NCBI GenBank assembly: GCA_947503525.1
Contig: CANNEA010000001.1
Location: 1,178,001 to 1,242,000, forward strand
Source of the DNA: an uncultured Carboxylicivirga sp.
GTDB lineage: Bacteria > Bacteroidota > Bacteroidia > Bacteroidales > Marinilabiliaceae
Direction: 5' to 3'
DNA: 64,000 bases
Below the pieces are notes generated by a model, which was not told the DNA's origin, searched no databases, and saw only the letters and a program-made list of their open reading frames with translations. A program made the position numbers and the translations under genes. Positions within the stretch are counted from its first letter, which is position 1, and every line of letters starts with the position of its first letter. Positions 28,619 to 37,126 of the stretch are shown one piece after another.

Positions 28619-28650
28619 AACCGTCTTAATTCAGTTTAAGGCGGTTTTTT
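28619..28650 (+). terminator. Terminator of hydrogenase operon 2
   Basis: Stem AACCGTCTTAA (28619-28629) and TTAAGGCGGTT (28636-28646) with one G-U pair and a 6-base loop, followed by a run of Ts. Confidence 0.88.
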
Positions 28651-28820
28651 TTATTGGATATTTATATTGTTTAGTATGGTTTTAATATCGAATATAAAGT
28701 ATCTAATATCACAGCTATTGAGCGATTGCATCGTGTTAAGTCAAACCAAGGCTATAGTTAGACGCAAAAAATATACGAGATGATGTAGGATAGTTTGATA
28801 ATAACTCACATTCATAATCT

Positions 28821-29512
28821 ATGAAGAAACAAATATTGATAAGCTTATTTTTAATAATGAGTTGCCTTTTAATTGCGCAAAACGATAAGTCTGTCAGATA
28901 CTTTAAAAGTAGATCGCAGAATAAAGAAGTGAATAAAGATGAAGCAAAATACATTGAAAAAACCACTTATAGGGCCGATCTAAAGATTGTTACCTTAACA
29001 AAGGTGAAGAATCAGCAACTCATCTGGAAAAAAGAATTCCGTAAGGAAGACAATGAGTGGCTTCATCTTAAAACATATGACACGAATGGAAACCTGGAGT
29101 TTTGCAATGTGTTAACAGGTTATCGAAATCCGGATAATTACTTAGCCTACGACTATAAAAACAATAAAATTGATACTCAACTTAATTCGCCCAAGGACTT
29201 TATTCCCCCAAAGTTTGAAAAAGAAAACAATATGTCTTTTGAATCAGCGCTTAAGAAATGGGTTGGGACTATAATATCTATTATCCTTCTCAAGCTCAAT
29301 TGGAAGGGATTCAAGGGGTGGTATTTGTGCAATTTACAATTAGTCCAAACGGTACGGTTGACAATGTTAGGGTTTTAAAGGGAGTACATGAGCTACTTAA
29401 TAAAGCCGCATTTATAACAATCAGTAAGCTGCCTCCATTTGATCCTGCTGTATTAAATGGTAATAAGATAGGGGTTTATGTCGTTGATGAAATTGATTTC
29501 TCATTGCAGTAA
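28821..29512 (+). pseudogene. TonB C-terminal-domain protein, frameshifted
   Basis: The first part (28821 to about 29262) has a signal peptide (SLFLIMSCLLIAQ) and a hydrophilic region that is typical of Bacteroidota periplasmic TonB-like proteins. The TonB C-terminal domain (YPSQAQLEGIQGVVFVQFTI and PNGTVDNVRVLKG) is in a different frame, from about 29258 to 29512. A single lost base, most simply one T of GTT(T)GGGAC near 29263, restores a continuous protein of about 230 residues. No slippery site is obvious. It is either a recent pseudogene or an assembly error. If intact, it would resemble periplasmic energy-transducer relatives used with TonB receptors. Confidence 0.75.
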
Positions 29513-29541
29513 TAAACGATCAATATTGTAAATGGAAAAAT

Positions 29542-30135
29542 ATGTATAAAACCTTATTTCGGAAGCTGATTTGGATGTTGATGGCTTTCATACTAACTGT
29601 CTTCTCGATTAGCATTATAGAAATAGGATATAATGATGTTAATGATATTGGAAGAGCAGAGATCTCCCTTATTGTTATTTGTGCTTTATCAATGTTTATG
29701 GTTCCCGTTTTAAAATACTTTATCCAACAAGATAGGGTGCTGAAGAAGGAATTAAGAGTGTATGGAAATGGGATATATTGGGATTGGATGGGTTATGGAT
29801 TTATTGTTATGGGAGTCGTTTGGTTTATTCCAATTTTTATTTTCGACGATTCTCAATTTTATCAAATAATTAATGGGGCAATTTGGTTGATTTTAGGACT
29901 TACCGCTGCAAAAAAAGGATATATTATTTTACAGAAAAAAACCTTAACAATAAAAGGGAAGGATTTTAGACCTAAAAATACCCAAACCATAGACTACAAC
30001 GATAATAAACTAATTATCACTCATAATTACACCATTTACAAATATAGCCTCGATAAGCTAAGTGATAATGAGTTGGAAAAGTTTTGGAAGGACTTTAACA
30101 ATTCAGTATTTGCAGAACATTTAAACCAGGCCTAA
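29542..30135 (+). CDS. Unknown four-helix membrane protein
   Basis: 197 residues, not recognised. Four hydrophobic segments are visible (about residues 8-27, 41-60, 89-107 and 113-130), followed by a soluble C-terminal part of about 65 residues with alternating hydrophobic and charged residues (KKTLTIKGKDFRPK, KLIITHNYTIYKYS) that suggests beta strands. This shape recalls small PH-like membrane proteins, but no function can be assigned. It starts 29 bases after the broken TonB-like gene, so the two may have shared a transcript. Low sequence complexity is not apparent. Confidence 0.6.
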   Translation: MYKTLFRKLIWMLMAFILTVFSISIIEIGYNDVNDIGRAEISLIVICALSMFMVPVLKYFIQQDRVLKKELRVYGNGIYWDWMGYGFIVMGVVWFIPIFIFDDSQFYQIINGAIWLILGLTAAKKGYIILQKKTLTIKGKDFRPKNTQTIDYNDNKLIITHNYTIYKYSLDKLSDNELEKFWKDFNNSVFAEHLNQA

Positions 30136-30163
30136 TTTATAGAAATGAAAAGGTTCTCTGCTC

Positions 30164-30210
30164 GGCGAAGTTTATAACTTCGTCGCAATAAGATGTAGTT
30201 TTTAAACTAC
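30164..30210. repeat. REP-like double palindrome, copy 1
   Basis: Two perfect hairpins in tandem: CGAAGTT-TAT-AACTTCG (30166-30182) and GTAGTTT-TT-AAACTAC (30195-30210), joined by TCGCAATAAGAT. The linker and second hairpin recur in degenerate form at 34189-34230. The arrangement resembles interspersed palindromic repeats mobilised by REP-associated transposases; no such transposase is in the window. Confidence 0.6.
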
Positions 30211-30440
30211 TGTTGTAATCAAGCGCACCTGAAGAATCTGACATGGTTGGTTGTAATGCAGACCATACTATAAATTAGAGCATATAAAAATGAATAGAAA
30301 ATATCTAATACTTGTAACAGCATACACAATGCTCAGCGTTTTATTATGTGACCGGGGTTTCTGTTAAGACGTGGACTAATATGACTTTTCCAGGATTAAA
30401 ATAATTATAAAAAATCCGTTAGCCATTGAAAGTATGATAG

Positions 30441-30469
30441 TTTAAAATTTGAAATAAGGTTTAGTTTTG
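30441..30469 (+). promoter_or_regulatory. Candidate promoter of the PL8 gene
   Basis: -7 element TAGTTTTG (30462-30469) matches the Bacteroidota consensus TAnnTTTG. A weak -33 TTTA lies at 30441-30444 with a 17-base spacer. It lies about 40 bases before the start codon. Confidence 0.45.
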
Positions 30470-30507
30470 TGTTAGCTAGAATCTATAAAGAACATTTGAA
30501 ATAATTT

Positions 30508-32556
30508 ATGAGAAATTTAATCATCCTGCTTGCTTTAGTTTTTTCTTCTTCTGCTACAAAAGCACCGAAAAGTCAACTTTCAATTCTGGAAAATAACTGG
30601 GTGAATTATCTGTTTAATGAAGAGGTAAATCAAGAAATGGTACCCTATTTTTTCAATCTTAATCCTGATGGAACCTGGGACGATTTGGATTATACCAATA
30701 GGCAAAGAGGAAATTGGCCGCTAAGAAATCACCTTTTTCGAATCGTTGAAATGGCTAAGGCCTACCATCAAAAAGGAAATCAATACTATAAGAATGAAGA
30801 CCTTGGCGACAATATACATCTGGCGTACAATTATTGGGTCAACAAAGATCTTGTGAATCCTAACTGGTGGTATCCTCAAATTGGCGTGCCGCAAAATATT
30901 GGTGTAATTATGCTGTTGATGCAAGATGAGATTAATGCAGAGCAGTGGCAAAAGGGCATGACCATTATGGATCGTGTCGTGTTTGGGAAAAATACCGGAC
31001 AAAATCTGGTTTGGGTTTCTTCAAACATAGTTTTGCGTAGCATTCTAAAAAATGATACGACTCTGCTTACCGAAGCTACTGAGAAGATCCGTAATGAAAT
31101 GCAAATGGCAAACGATGTTGAAGGGCTGCAGCCGGACTACTCATTTCACCAACATGGACGACAATTACAATTTGGAAACTATGGTCTGCACTTTCTCGAA
31201 GATCAGGTAAAATGGATGTTCATATTGAAAGATTCAGAATACGATTATGCACCAGATCAAATTGAATTGATGCGAGATTACTTTGCCCAGGGACAGCGCT
31301 GGGTGATATGGAAAGGTGTGTACGATATCAACAGCAGTGGTCGCCAGCTTTTCCCAAACGAGCAAGTCAAAAAATACAAGCGGGTATACAAAGCCGCAGT
31401 AGAGATGAAAAAAAATGACCCGAATCATAGTGATTTATACAAAACGATAAGTAAAGGAAATGAATTGATCGGAGTTAAGCACTTTCCTTTTTCAGAGCTA
31501 ACAGTTCAACGCACAGAGCAATATATTTCTACAATTAGAATGTGTTCCAGTCGCATTAAAGGCTCAGAATCGGGTAACGGCGAAAATCTAAGTGGCTACT
31601 ATCTTGCCGATGGCGCTATGTATGTAATGAAAACCGGTAAGGAGTATCTTAATATTTACCCTTATTGGGATTGGCGTAAAATACCAGGAACAACTTCGGT
31701 ACGCGATACAGTGAAACTACCGGAAATTGGCTGGGGCAGTTACAATATTGCTAGCGATTTTGTAGGAGGATTGACCTATGATGATTGTGCTATCACGAGT
31801 ATGCAATACAAACGTGACGGCATTACTGCCAATAAATCGTATTTTCTGTTTCCCGAGTTTACTGTATGTTTAGGATCGGGAATCAGTGGGCAAAGCAATC
31901 AACACTTACAAACTACCATTGAGCAATGTTTCAGTACAAGTCCCTTGTATAATAGTAATGGCAAGGTTTTGAGCAAAGACAGAACTGCAAATGCTGCTAG
32001 TTTCTGGCATCAGGAGTCTGGATACATCATAAATCAAGGTAAGGATATAGTTGTGGATGTAGAAAAAAAGGCGGCCAATTGGAGCAATGTTATCGATTGG
32101 TGGTCGGAAAAGGAAGAAGCGAAAAACGTTTTCACCTTAAGCATTGATCATGGAAAAGACATCAAGAACGATAAATATGCCTACGCTGTATTTCCAAATA
32201 TGAAGAAAGAAAACCTCGCTAAAATTGATCAGGAACAGGCTTACCAAATAATTTCGAATACAGAAGAGATTCAAGCTGTTCAATTCGATAATTATACCGC
32301 GATTGTTTTCCATAAGCCTGGGACAATAAAAATCAATAATTCAATAGAGATTGCATGTAATGTCCCTGCAATTTTATCGTGCAAAGAAGACCACAATCAG
32401 TTGCAAATTGCAATATGCGACCCAACACAAAAATTGGAATCGGGTCAAATTACGGTATCTCGAATTCACATAGCTGATATAGTATCATCAACACATGTAA
32501 TAAGCTTTCCAATAGGAATTGAAAAGGGAAAGCCAGCAATATTGAGTAAAATATAA
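30508..32556 (+). CDS. Polysaccharide lyase family 8 protein (hyaluronate/chondroitin-type lyase)
   Basis: 682 residues with an N-terminal signal peptide (LIILLALVFSSSATKA). It has the PL8 layout of an alpha/alpha-toroid (about 25-340) followed by an antiparallel beta-sandwich region. The catalytic set is visible: N119 in NPNWWY, H214 or H216 and Y225 in FHQHGRQLQFGNYG, and R279 in SSGRQLFP. The family cleaves uronic-acid-containing polymers (chondroitin, hyaluronan, xanthan, alginate) by beta-elimination. The substrate cannot be decided from sequence alone. It has its own promoter and no SusC/SusD pair or sulfatase beside it, so it is a lone enzyme rather than part of a polysaccharide utilisation locus. 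Confidence 0.85.
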   Translation: MRNLIILLALVFSSSATKAPKSQLSILENNWVNYLFNEEVNQEMVPYFFNLNPDGTWDDLDYTNRQRGNWPLRNHLFRIVEMAKAYHQKGNQYYKNEDLGDNIHLAYNYWVNKDLVNPNWWYPQIGVPQNIGVIMLLMQDEINAEQWQKGMTIMDRVVFGKNTGQNLVWVSSNIVLRSILKNDTTLLTEATEKIRNEMQMANDVEGLQPDYSFHQHGRQLQFGNYGLHFLEDQVKWMFILKDSEYDYAPDQIELMRDYFAQGQRWVIWKGVYDINSSGRQLFPNEQVKKYKRVYKAAVEMKKNDPNHSDLYKTISKGNELIGVKHFPFSELTVQRTEQYISTIRMCSSRIKGSESGNGENLSGYYLADGAMYVMKTGKEYLNIYPYWDWRKIPGTTSVRDTVKLPEIGWGSYNIASDFVGGLTYDDCAITSMQYKRDGITANKSYFLFPEFTVCLGSGISGQSNQHLQTTIEQCFSTSPLYNSNGKVLSKDRTANAASFWHQESGYIINQGKDIVVDVEKKAANWSNVIDWWSEKEEAKNVFTLSIDHGKDIKNDKYAYAVFPNMKKENLAKIDQEQAYQIISNTEEIQAVQFDNYTAIVFHKPGTIKINNSIEIACNVPAILSCKEDHNQLQIAICDPTQKLESGQITVSRIHIADIVSSTHVISFPIGIEKGKPAILSKI

Positions 32557-32697
32557 ACTTTTTGCGTTCCAAGGAAGTACATTGCTTTGAAGAAAAGAAC
32601 ATTAGAAATAAAGAAAAATCAATAGGGCTAAGTCAATATATAGTGTAAACCCTAATGTTTAACTTTTGTAAACGATGTATCTTAACGAACATTTAAT

Positions 32698-33324
32698 ATG
32701 ACCAAAACATTGTATATAATATCAATTGTATTATTCTTTTATAGCTGTAAGAGCAAACAAGAGGTAAACATGCAATTTAAGGCTGCTCCTATAAGTGAAT
32801 GGACTTTAGAAAACTTGTCTAATGATAGGTTTGAAAATTGTAAAACAATTACTGAGTGGAATTATAAGAAATTTACTGATTGTAAAAATATTTTTTCAAT
32901 ACAGATTCCAAGTTTATGGCATATCGTTGAAGATATTGTAGAAGATACGCATGGAATAGTATCTTCTGATACAACTAAATCATTAATTAATAGTGAACTC
33001 ATTATCGTTACTGAAATAGAAAATGATTCTTTAGAATTAGACGAATATTTTAGAACTGCTATTTTTCAATTATTCACCACTGAAACTAAGTTTGAGTTTA
33101 TGGAAGCTGGTGAAAGTAAAATAGGAGGAAAAGAATCCTTTTGGTTATCATATGTAGATAATTCTGATTCAATAAATTACACTGCATATTTATATTATTT
33201 AAAAAACAATAATAAGAATAGAAACTTCTATTTAATTGAGTCTGGAACATATGGCTCTGATAATATAGAACAGAAACAATGTATGCTTAGACAAGTAGTA
33301 GGAACATTTACTTTTCTTGATTAA
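32698..33324 (+). CDS. Unknown lipoprotein
   Basis: 208 residues. Signal sequence with lipobox-like FFYSC (Cys17), so probably a lipoprotein. The rest contains no motif I recognise; it is rich in Asp, Glu and aromatic residues and reads like a single soluble domain (SIQIPSLWHIVEDIVED; KESFWLSYVDNSDSINYTAY), perhaps of the PsbP/beta-sandwich type. The DNA is more AT-rich than its neighbours and flanked by gaps, which fits acquired or fast-evolving DNA. No operon partner is apparent. Confidence 0.6.
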   Translation: MTKTLYIISIVLFFYSCKSKQEVNMQFKAAPISEWTLENLSNDRFENCKTITEWNYKKFTDCKNIFSIQIPSLWHIVEDIVEDTHGIVSSDTTKSLINSELIIVTEIENDSLELDEYFRTAIFQLFTTETKFEFMEAGESKIGGKESFWLSYVDNSDSINYTAYLYYLKNNNKNRNFYLIESGTYGSDNIEQKQCMLRQVVGTFTFLD

Positions 33325-33479
33325 AGCACTCTGCACAACTAACTCCATTCATTGGATGAAGAGTATTTATTTAATTGCTTAGCTCCGCATGCTTAGTTGG
33401 TATGCTTAAATCAATGAACAAATAGTATTATGAAACATTAATATGTAAGTATTTATCATTTGCATCAAAGATTTAATTA

Positions 33480-34135
33480 ATGGACGAAAAACAAGGCAGA
33501 TACTGGGCGTTGATGAAAACCAGCCCAACGCTTGGTTTGAAACACTCTATGCCTCATCGAATTCAGAAGGCGAGGGGGTACCCTAGGCCAATATGGCGCC
33601 TCATCCGGTATTTAAATCCTGGATGGATCAGCATCAAGGCATCGGGAAGGGTAAAACAGCTCTGGTAATTGGTTGCGGTATGGGGGACGATGCCATTGAG
33701 CTAAGCCAACAAGGTTTTATGGTTACAGCCTTTGATGTGGCATCAAGTGCCATAGAATTATGCAAAAAGCGATTCTCCAATTCAAGTGTTAAGTTTGTAC
33801 AAGCCGATTTGCTGGCCGGAATTCCTGAGTGGCACGGTCAATTTGATTTTGTGCTTGAGATCTTTACGATTCAAGCTTTGCCACCCAAGTATGAAGCTAC
33901 CCTTATTCAGCATATTTCAGACTTTGTTGCTGAAAACGGACAGCTATTGCTGATTACTGAAATGCAGAAAGCCAAACGAACTTTTGAAAATGGACCTCCC
34001 TGGCTTTTAAATAGCAATTATATCAGTTCTTTTGAAGCTTATGGCTTAAAACAACTTAGCTTATCACGGTCTAATGACAGTCATCTAGGTGATGAAATTC
34101 ATTTATGCTTGTTTGAAAAAGTAGCTAATAAATAG
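33480..34135 (+). pseudogene. Class I SAM-dependent methyltransferase with disrupted 5' end
   Basis: The body from the ATG at 33593 (180 residues) has the SAM-binding motif VIGCGMGDDAIEL, an acidic motif VTAFDVASSAIELC and FDFVLEIFTIQALP, typical of thiopurine-type or TehB-like small-molecule methyltransferases. The first 37 codons lie upstream from 33480 (DEKQGRYWALMK). Two lesions separate them: one C missing from a C run near 33524-33526, and an in-frame TAG at 33584-33586 where TGG (Trp) would restore the family sequence. A product from the internal ATG 33593 would lack about 38 N-terminal residues but keep the whole SAM fold, so residual function is possible. Confidence 0.75.
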
Positions 34136-34188
34136 ATGGAATTAGCTCATAAGCATTTTAGCTGTTTTTTTAACCCATTGTTCTGAGA

Positions 34189-34230
34189 GTACTATAATTC
34201 GGTTGCAATAAGAGGTTTTTTTAAAACTAC
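34189..34230. repeat. REP-like palindrome, degenerate copy 2
   Basis: This stretch (TATAATTCGGTTGCAATAAG followed by a T run and AAAACTAC) aligns with the repeat at 30171-30210, sharing GCAATAAGA and the AAACTAC end. The hairpins are imperfect, so this looks like an older copy. It lies just after the broken methyltransferase gene. Confidence 0.5.
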
Positions 34231-34344
34231 GTTATATTCAAATGAAGTCGAGAACATCCCGTAGCTATAGTGAATACCTTAATGCGATACCTTTATGTAT
34301 TGTATGTTCTTAGCGAATAATAGTGTGTGTTATTGTTTTAATTA

Positions 34345-34830
34345 TCATTTCTTTAAATGATACATTTTTGCTCCATGACGGCTAAATAAACTTGCTATAG
34401 CATCATAAAAGTAAATGCATTTTGTAAATAGAAATGAATCAAGTTTCCTTAAACAGGGACCGTCAAAATTAATCAGATCTTCTTCGTAATACTTAACCAA
34501 TACTTTTTTTAGTTCTTGCCGAAGAATCAGCTCCTTTTTATAAAATTTTTCATCTAGCCTTGAGGAGTCGCCGTCTGATTGACTTGAGTCATTAGAATTA
34601 CTGCTATAAGCATAATCAAAACAATCAAAAACTTCGCGAGTATATTCTTTTAGAATAGGTTCTAGATAGTTGTCTCTGGACTCTTTATGCTCTTTAAATA
34701 GAGGAAATAAGGCTAAGGCAGATTGTGCTAATGTTTTTTCAACATCTTTAAGAAAGGCTTTGCCCTTGGCCTCGGCCTTATCTAATCGATCAAAATTGGC
34801 CTTAAAGCGGTAGTAGCTTTCTTCTTTCAT
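34345..34830 (-). CDS. Unknown soluble helical protein
   Basis: 161 residues, not recognised. No signal peptide or membrane segment. The sequence is strongly charged and probably mostly helical (RFKANFDRLDKAEAKGKAFL, KKELILRQELKKVLVKYYEE), with a serine/aspartate-rich linker near residue 78 (SNSNDSSQSDGDSS). It is isolated, in the same direction as the AraC regulator upstream but with about 90 bases between. The gene could be spurious, though the amino-acid composition looks like a real protein. Confidence 0.5.
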   Translation of the reverse strand: MKEESYYRFKANFDRLDKAEAKGKAFLKDVEKTLAQSALALFPLFKEHKESRDNYLEPILKEYTREVFDCFDYAYSSNSNDSSQSDGDSSRLDEKFYKKELILRQELKKVLVKYYEEDLINFDGPCLRKLDSFLFTKCIYFYDAIASLFSRHGAKMYHLKK

Positions 34831-34923
34831 CGATATGATTTTATAATTGATTTAATACCTATGGTTTACACGACTAAAGTTAAAGAAAAAACTGCACTGC
34901 TGCCTTCTTGAATGGTTAAGTGC

Positions 34924-35775
34924 CTACCATCCCAATAATTTCTTCCGATATTCCCTTGGGGTAAAGGTTGTATAGCGTTTAAATATACGCGTAAAGTGAG
35001 CTGGTTCAATAAAACCTGATTGAGTCATTACTTCTGCAATGATGGGCTTTTGGTCCGCTAATAGAGTGCAGGCTTTTTGAACTCTGAATTCATTTAGGAA
35101 GCTGATAAAGGTTTTACCGGTTACTTTTTTAAAAAAACGGCTAAATGAGGTTTCTGTCAATCCACATAAATCAGCCAGTTCTTTTATTTGAATGGCTCTG
35201 GCATAATGTTCCGAAATATAATTGTTGATAAGGTTGATGCGCGAATAATCATTAGACCTAACCTCAAGAGCGGCTTCGTTCGCATTTAATAAGCTGTAAT
35301 CACTTGTATTCGCTAAAGATTGCAATATTTCTATCAAGGCCATCAATTTATCAAATGCTGATAGTTCGAGTAGATGCTTTATTGAAGATCCCAATTTAGC
35401 TTTGGTTGCTGGTCCAAAGGAAATACCATGGCTCGAACGTTCCATTAGTTTGGTGATTGGTGCGAACTCTGGAAATGTTGTGATTTGCTGATCGATAAAT
35501 GCAGGACTCATCTGAATTACCACTTCGAAATTGTCTTCATGCTCTTGATTACCAAGGTTGGAGTGGGGAATATTACTCCCAATTAACAATAAGTCGCCAT
35601 CTTGATAGCGTGAAACATTACTTCCTACATGTCTTTCAGCGCTTCCTGATTTAATGTAAACCAATTCATATTCAGGGTGAATATGCCAGAAGGGTTCGCA
35701 GCAGCCTGGCGAACTGCTATGGATATAGAATGAACTACCATGATTGGCTTGTATGTTTTCGTATATGGGTTGCAT
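34924..35775 (-). CDS. AraC-family transcriptional regulator with cupin domain
   Basis: 283 residues. An N-terminal cupin-like ligand domain (about 10-110; CCEPFWHIHPEYELVYIKSG has the metal/ligand-type histidines) is followed by two AraC helix-turn-helix motifs (about 180-280; IKELADLCGLTETSFSRFFK, then ARIFKRYTTFTPREYRKK). AraC proteins of this type usually respond to a sugar or small ligand. It is divergent from the MFS transporter gene, with 178 bases between the start codons, so it probably controls that transporter and its own gene. Confidence 0.88.
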   Translation of the reverse strand: MQPIYENIQANHGSSFYIHSSSPGCCEPFWHIHPEYELVYIKSGSAERHVGSNVSRYQDGDLLLIGSNIPHSNLGNQEHEDNFEVVIQMSPAFIDQQITTFPEFAPITKLMERSSHGISFGPATKAKLGSSIKHLLELSAFDKLMALIEILQSLANTSDYSLLNANEAALEVRSNDYSRINLINNYISEHYARAIQIKELADLCGLTETSFSRFFKKVTGKTFISFLNEFRVQKACTLLADQKPIIAEVMTQSGFIEPAHFTRIFKRYTTFTPREYRKKLLGW

Positions 35776-35896
35776 TTTATTGAAAAGAGGCTTTATTGGT
35801 ATTGCTTAAGTTGAAATGATACCATCGTAATTGATGTCGCTTCCAGATGATAGATATTTCAATGATATAAAAAGTCAAATATTCGATAATAATAGG

Positions 35897-35928
35897 CAAA
35901 AATAAACATTTTATATGACTTAAGTTTG
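35897..35928. promoter_or_regulatory. Divergent -7 elements between araC-type and MFS genes
   Basis: On the plus strand TAAGTTTG (35921-35928) and on the minus strand TATTTTTG (35904-35897) both match TAnnTTTG exactly. They are 16 bases apart and face away from each other, towards the MFS gene and the regulator gene respectively. Clear -33 boxes are not visible, as expected if activators are needed. Confidence 0.45.
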
Positions 35929-35953
35929 CAATGTTAAAAAGAGTGATTGAATT

Positions 35954-37126
35954 ATGATGAAGTTGAGTGAGCAAAGAATGGCTTTTATGGCGTCGGCACA
36001 ATTGTTTTTGTCGCTTAGTTTATTGTTTGGGACCTGGGTCATTTATATTCCTCATATTACCGATAAACTAAACATGAGTGAAAGCCAATTGGGGATAGCC
36101 TTATTTTTTGGGGCCATTGGTTCTTTGTTTGGTACTACCCTTGGAAAAGGCATGGTGGGGAAATATGGAGAAGGTAAAGTGTCCACGCTTAGTATGCTAA
36201 TGCAATCGGTTTTTATGTTTAGTATGTTTTTAGCTCCTTCTTTTTACTTGTTGAGTGCAGCGTTCTTTTTGTATGGTTTTAGCGGCGGACTTTTTCAGGT
36301 TGGTGCAAATGCAATGGTTATAAGTCTGGAGAAGCAATATGGCATATCTATCATGTCCAGTTGTCATGGGTTTTTTAGCCTGGGTGCCTTAATTGCTTCC
36401 GGGTTTGGCACGTTTTTATTAATCGCTTTGGACAATGCTACGTTGCATATCATATTGTCGGTAAGTACGGTTGTAATACTTCAAATACTCTTTTCTAAAG
36501 TGATTATACCAATCAGAAGTAAGGCAGAACCGAAGCAAAAAAGTGAGACTTCTAATTTAAAGCGGAATGCTGTACTCTTATGGTTAGCCTTTATTGCCAT
36601 GAGTGTTATGATTACGGAAGGAGCAATAGCCGATTGGAGTGGTTTGTACATGCAGGATGTGGTAAAAGCAAATAAAAATTGGCTTGGTTTGGCCTATGCT
36701 GCCTTTTCTTTGTCAATGACTGCTGGACGATTTATTGGTGATTATTTTAGTCGTCGATTTGGACCCTTGCAAATTATAATTGCAGGATTCGTTTTAGGTT
36801 TAATTGGCTTCTTATTAGTTTTTAGCCAGCATTTTGCAATAGTTATAATTGGCTTTTTTGTAATCGGAACTGGTTTTTCTGTTATTATTCCTGAAATATA
36901 TCGGGTTTCTGCCAATCTTGAAGGCATCAATTCAGCCTATGGAATTGCATTTATGGCCAGCGCCGGTTATGTTGGCTTCCTGGTAGGTCCTGTAATATTG
37001 GGTATCCTTGCCGAAAGCTTTGGCCTGTCTGTAAGTTTTATGGTATTGTTTGCATTGGTTGGTATGGGTGCTATACTCGTTACTTTATTGCAATTAGGTT
37101 CACGAATAAAGTTAGTAAAGAGCTAA
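35954..37126 (+). CDS. MFS transporter
   Basis: 390 residues, about 12 hydrophobic segments, cytoplasmic-membrane transporter. The pattern (GIALFFGAIGSLFGTTLGKG in loop 2-3, and RFIGDYFSRRFGPLQI as the equivalent loop between helices 8 and 9) is that of a major-facilitator protein of the YbjJ/FucP-like group. The substrate is unknown; divergent transcription from a cupin-AraC regulator suggests a sugar or other small organic ligand. The start is ATG 35954 (a second ATG follows directly). The stop abuts the stop of convergent larE with no gap. Confidence 0.85.
   Translation: MMKLSEQRMAFMASAQLFLSLSLLFGTWVIYIPHITDKLNMSESQLGIALFFGAIGSLFGTTLGKGMVGKYGEGKVSTLSMLMQSVFMFSMFLAPSFYLLSAAFFLYGFSGGLFQVGANAMVISLEKQYGISIMSSCHGFFSLGALIASGFGTFLLIALDNATLHIILSVSTVVILQILFSKVIIPIRSKAEPKQKSETSNLKRNAVLLWLAFIAMSVMITEGAIADWSGLYMQDVVKANKNWLGLAYAAFSLSMTAGRFIGDYFSRRFGPLQIIIAGFVLGLIGFLLVFSQHFAIVIIGFFVIGTGFSVIIPEIYRVSANLEGINSAYGIAFMASAGYVGFLVGPVILGILAESFGLSVSFMVLFALVGMGAILVTLLQLGSRIKLVKS

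Larger units (their letters stand above)
30136..30507. other. Non-coding gap with REP-like palindromes and a promoter
   Basis: 372 bases without a convincing gene. It contains the double palindrome at 30164-30210 and the candidate promoter at 30441-30469. The only reading frame of note is a 25-codon one at 30290-30367 beginning like a signal or membrane segment (MNRKYLILVTAYTMLSVLL); I regard it as a gene remnant or chance. Confidence 0.6.

Noticed and set aside
29240-29270. Programmed -1 frameshift in the TonB-like gene
   Set aside because: No X-XXY-YYZ slippery site or stimulatory hairpin was found; decay or a sequence error is simpler.
30290-30367. 25-codon membrane-like small gene
   Set aside because: It is very short, with no conserved motif or promoter; more likely chance or a remnant.
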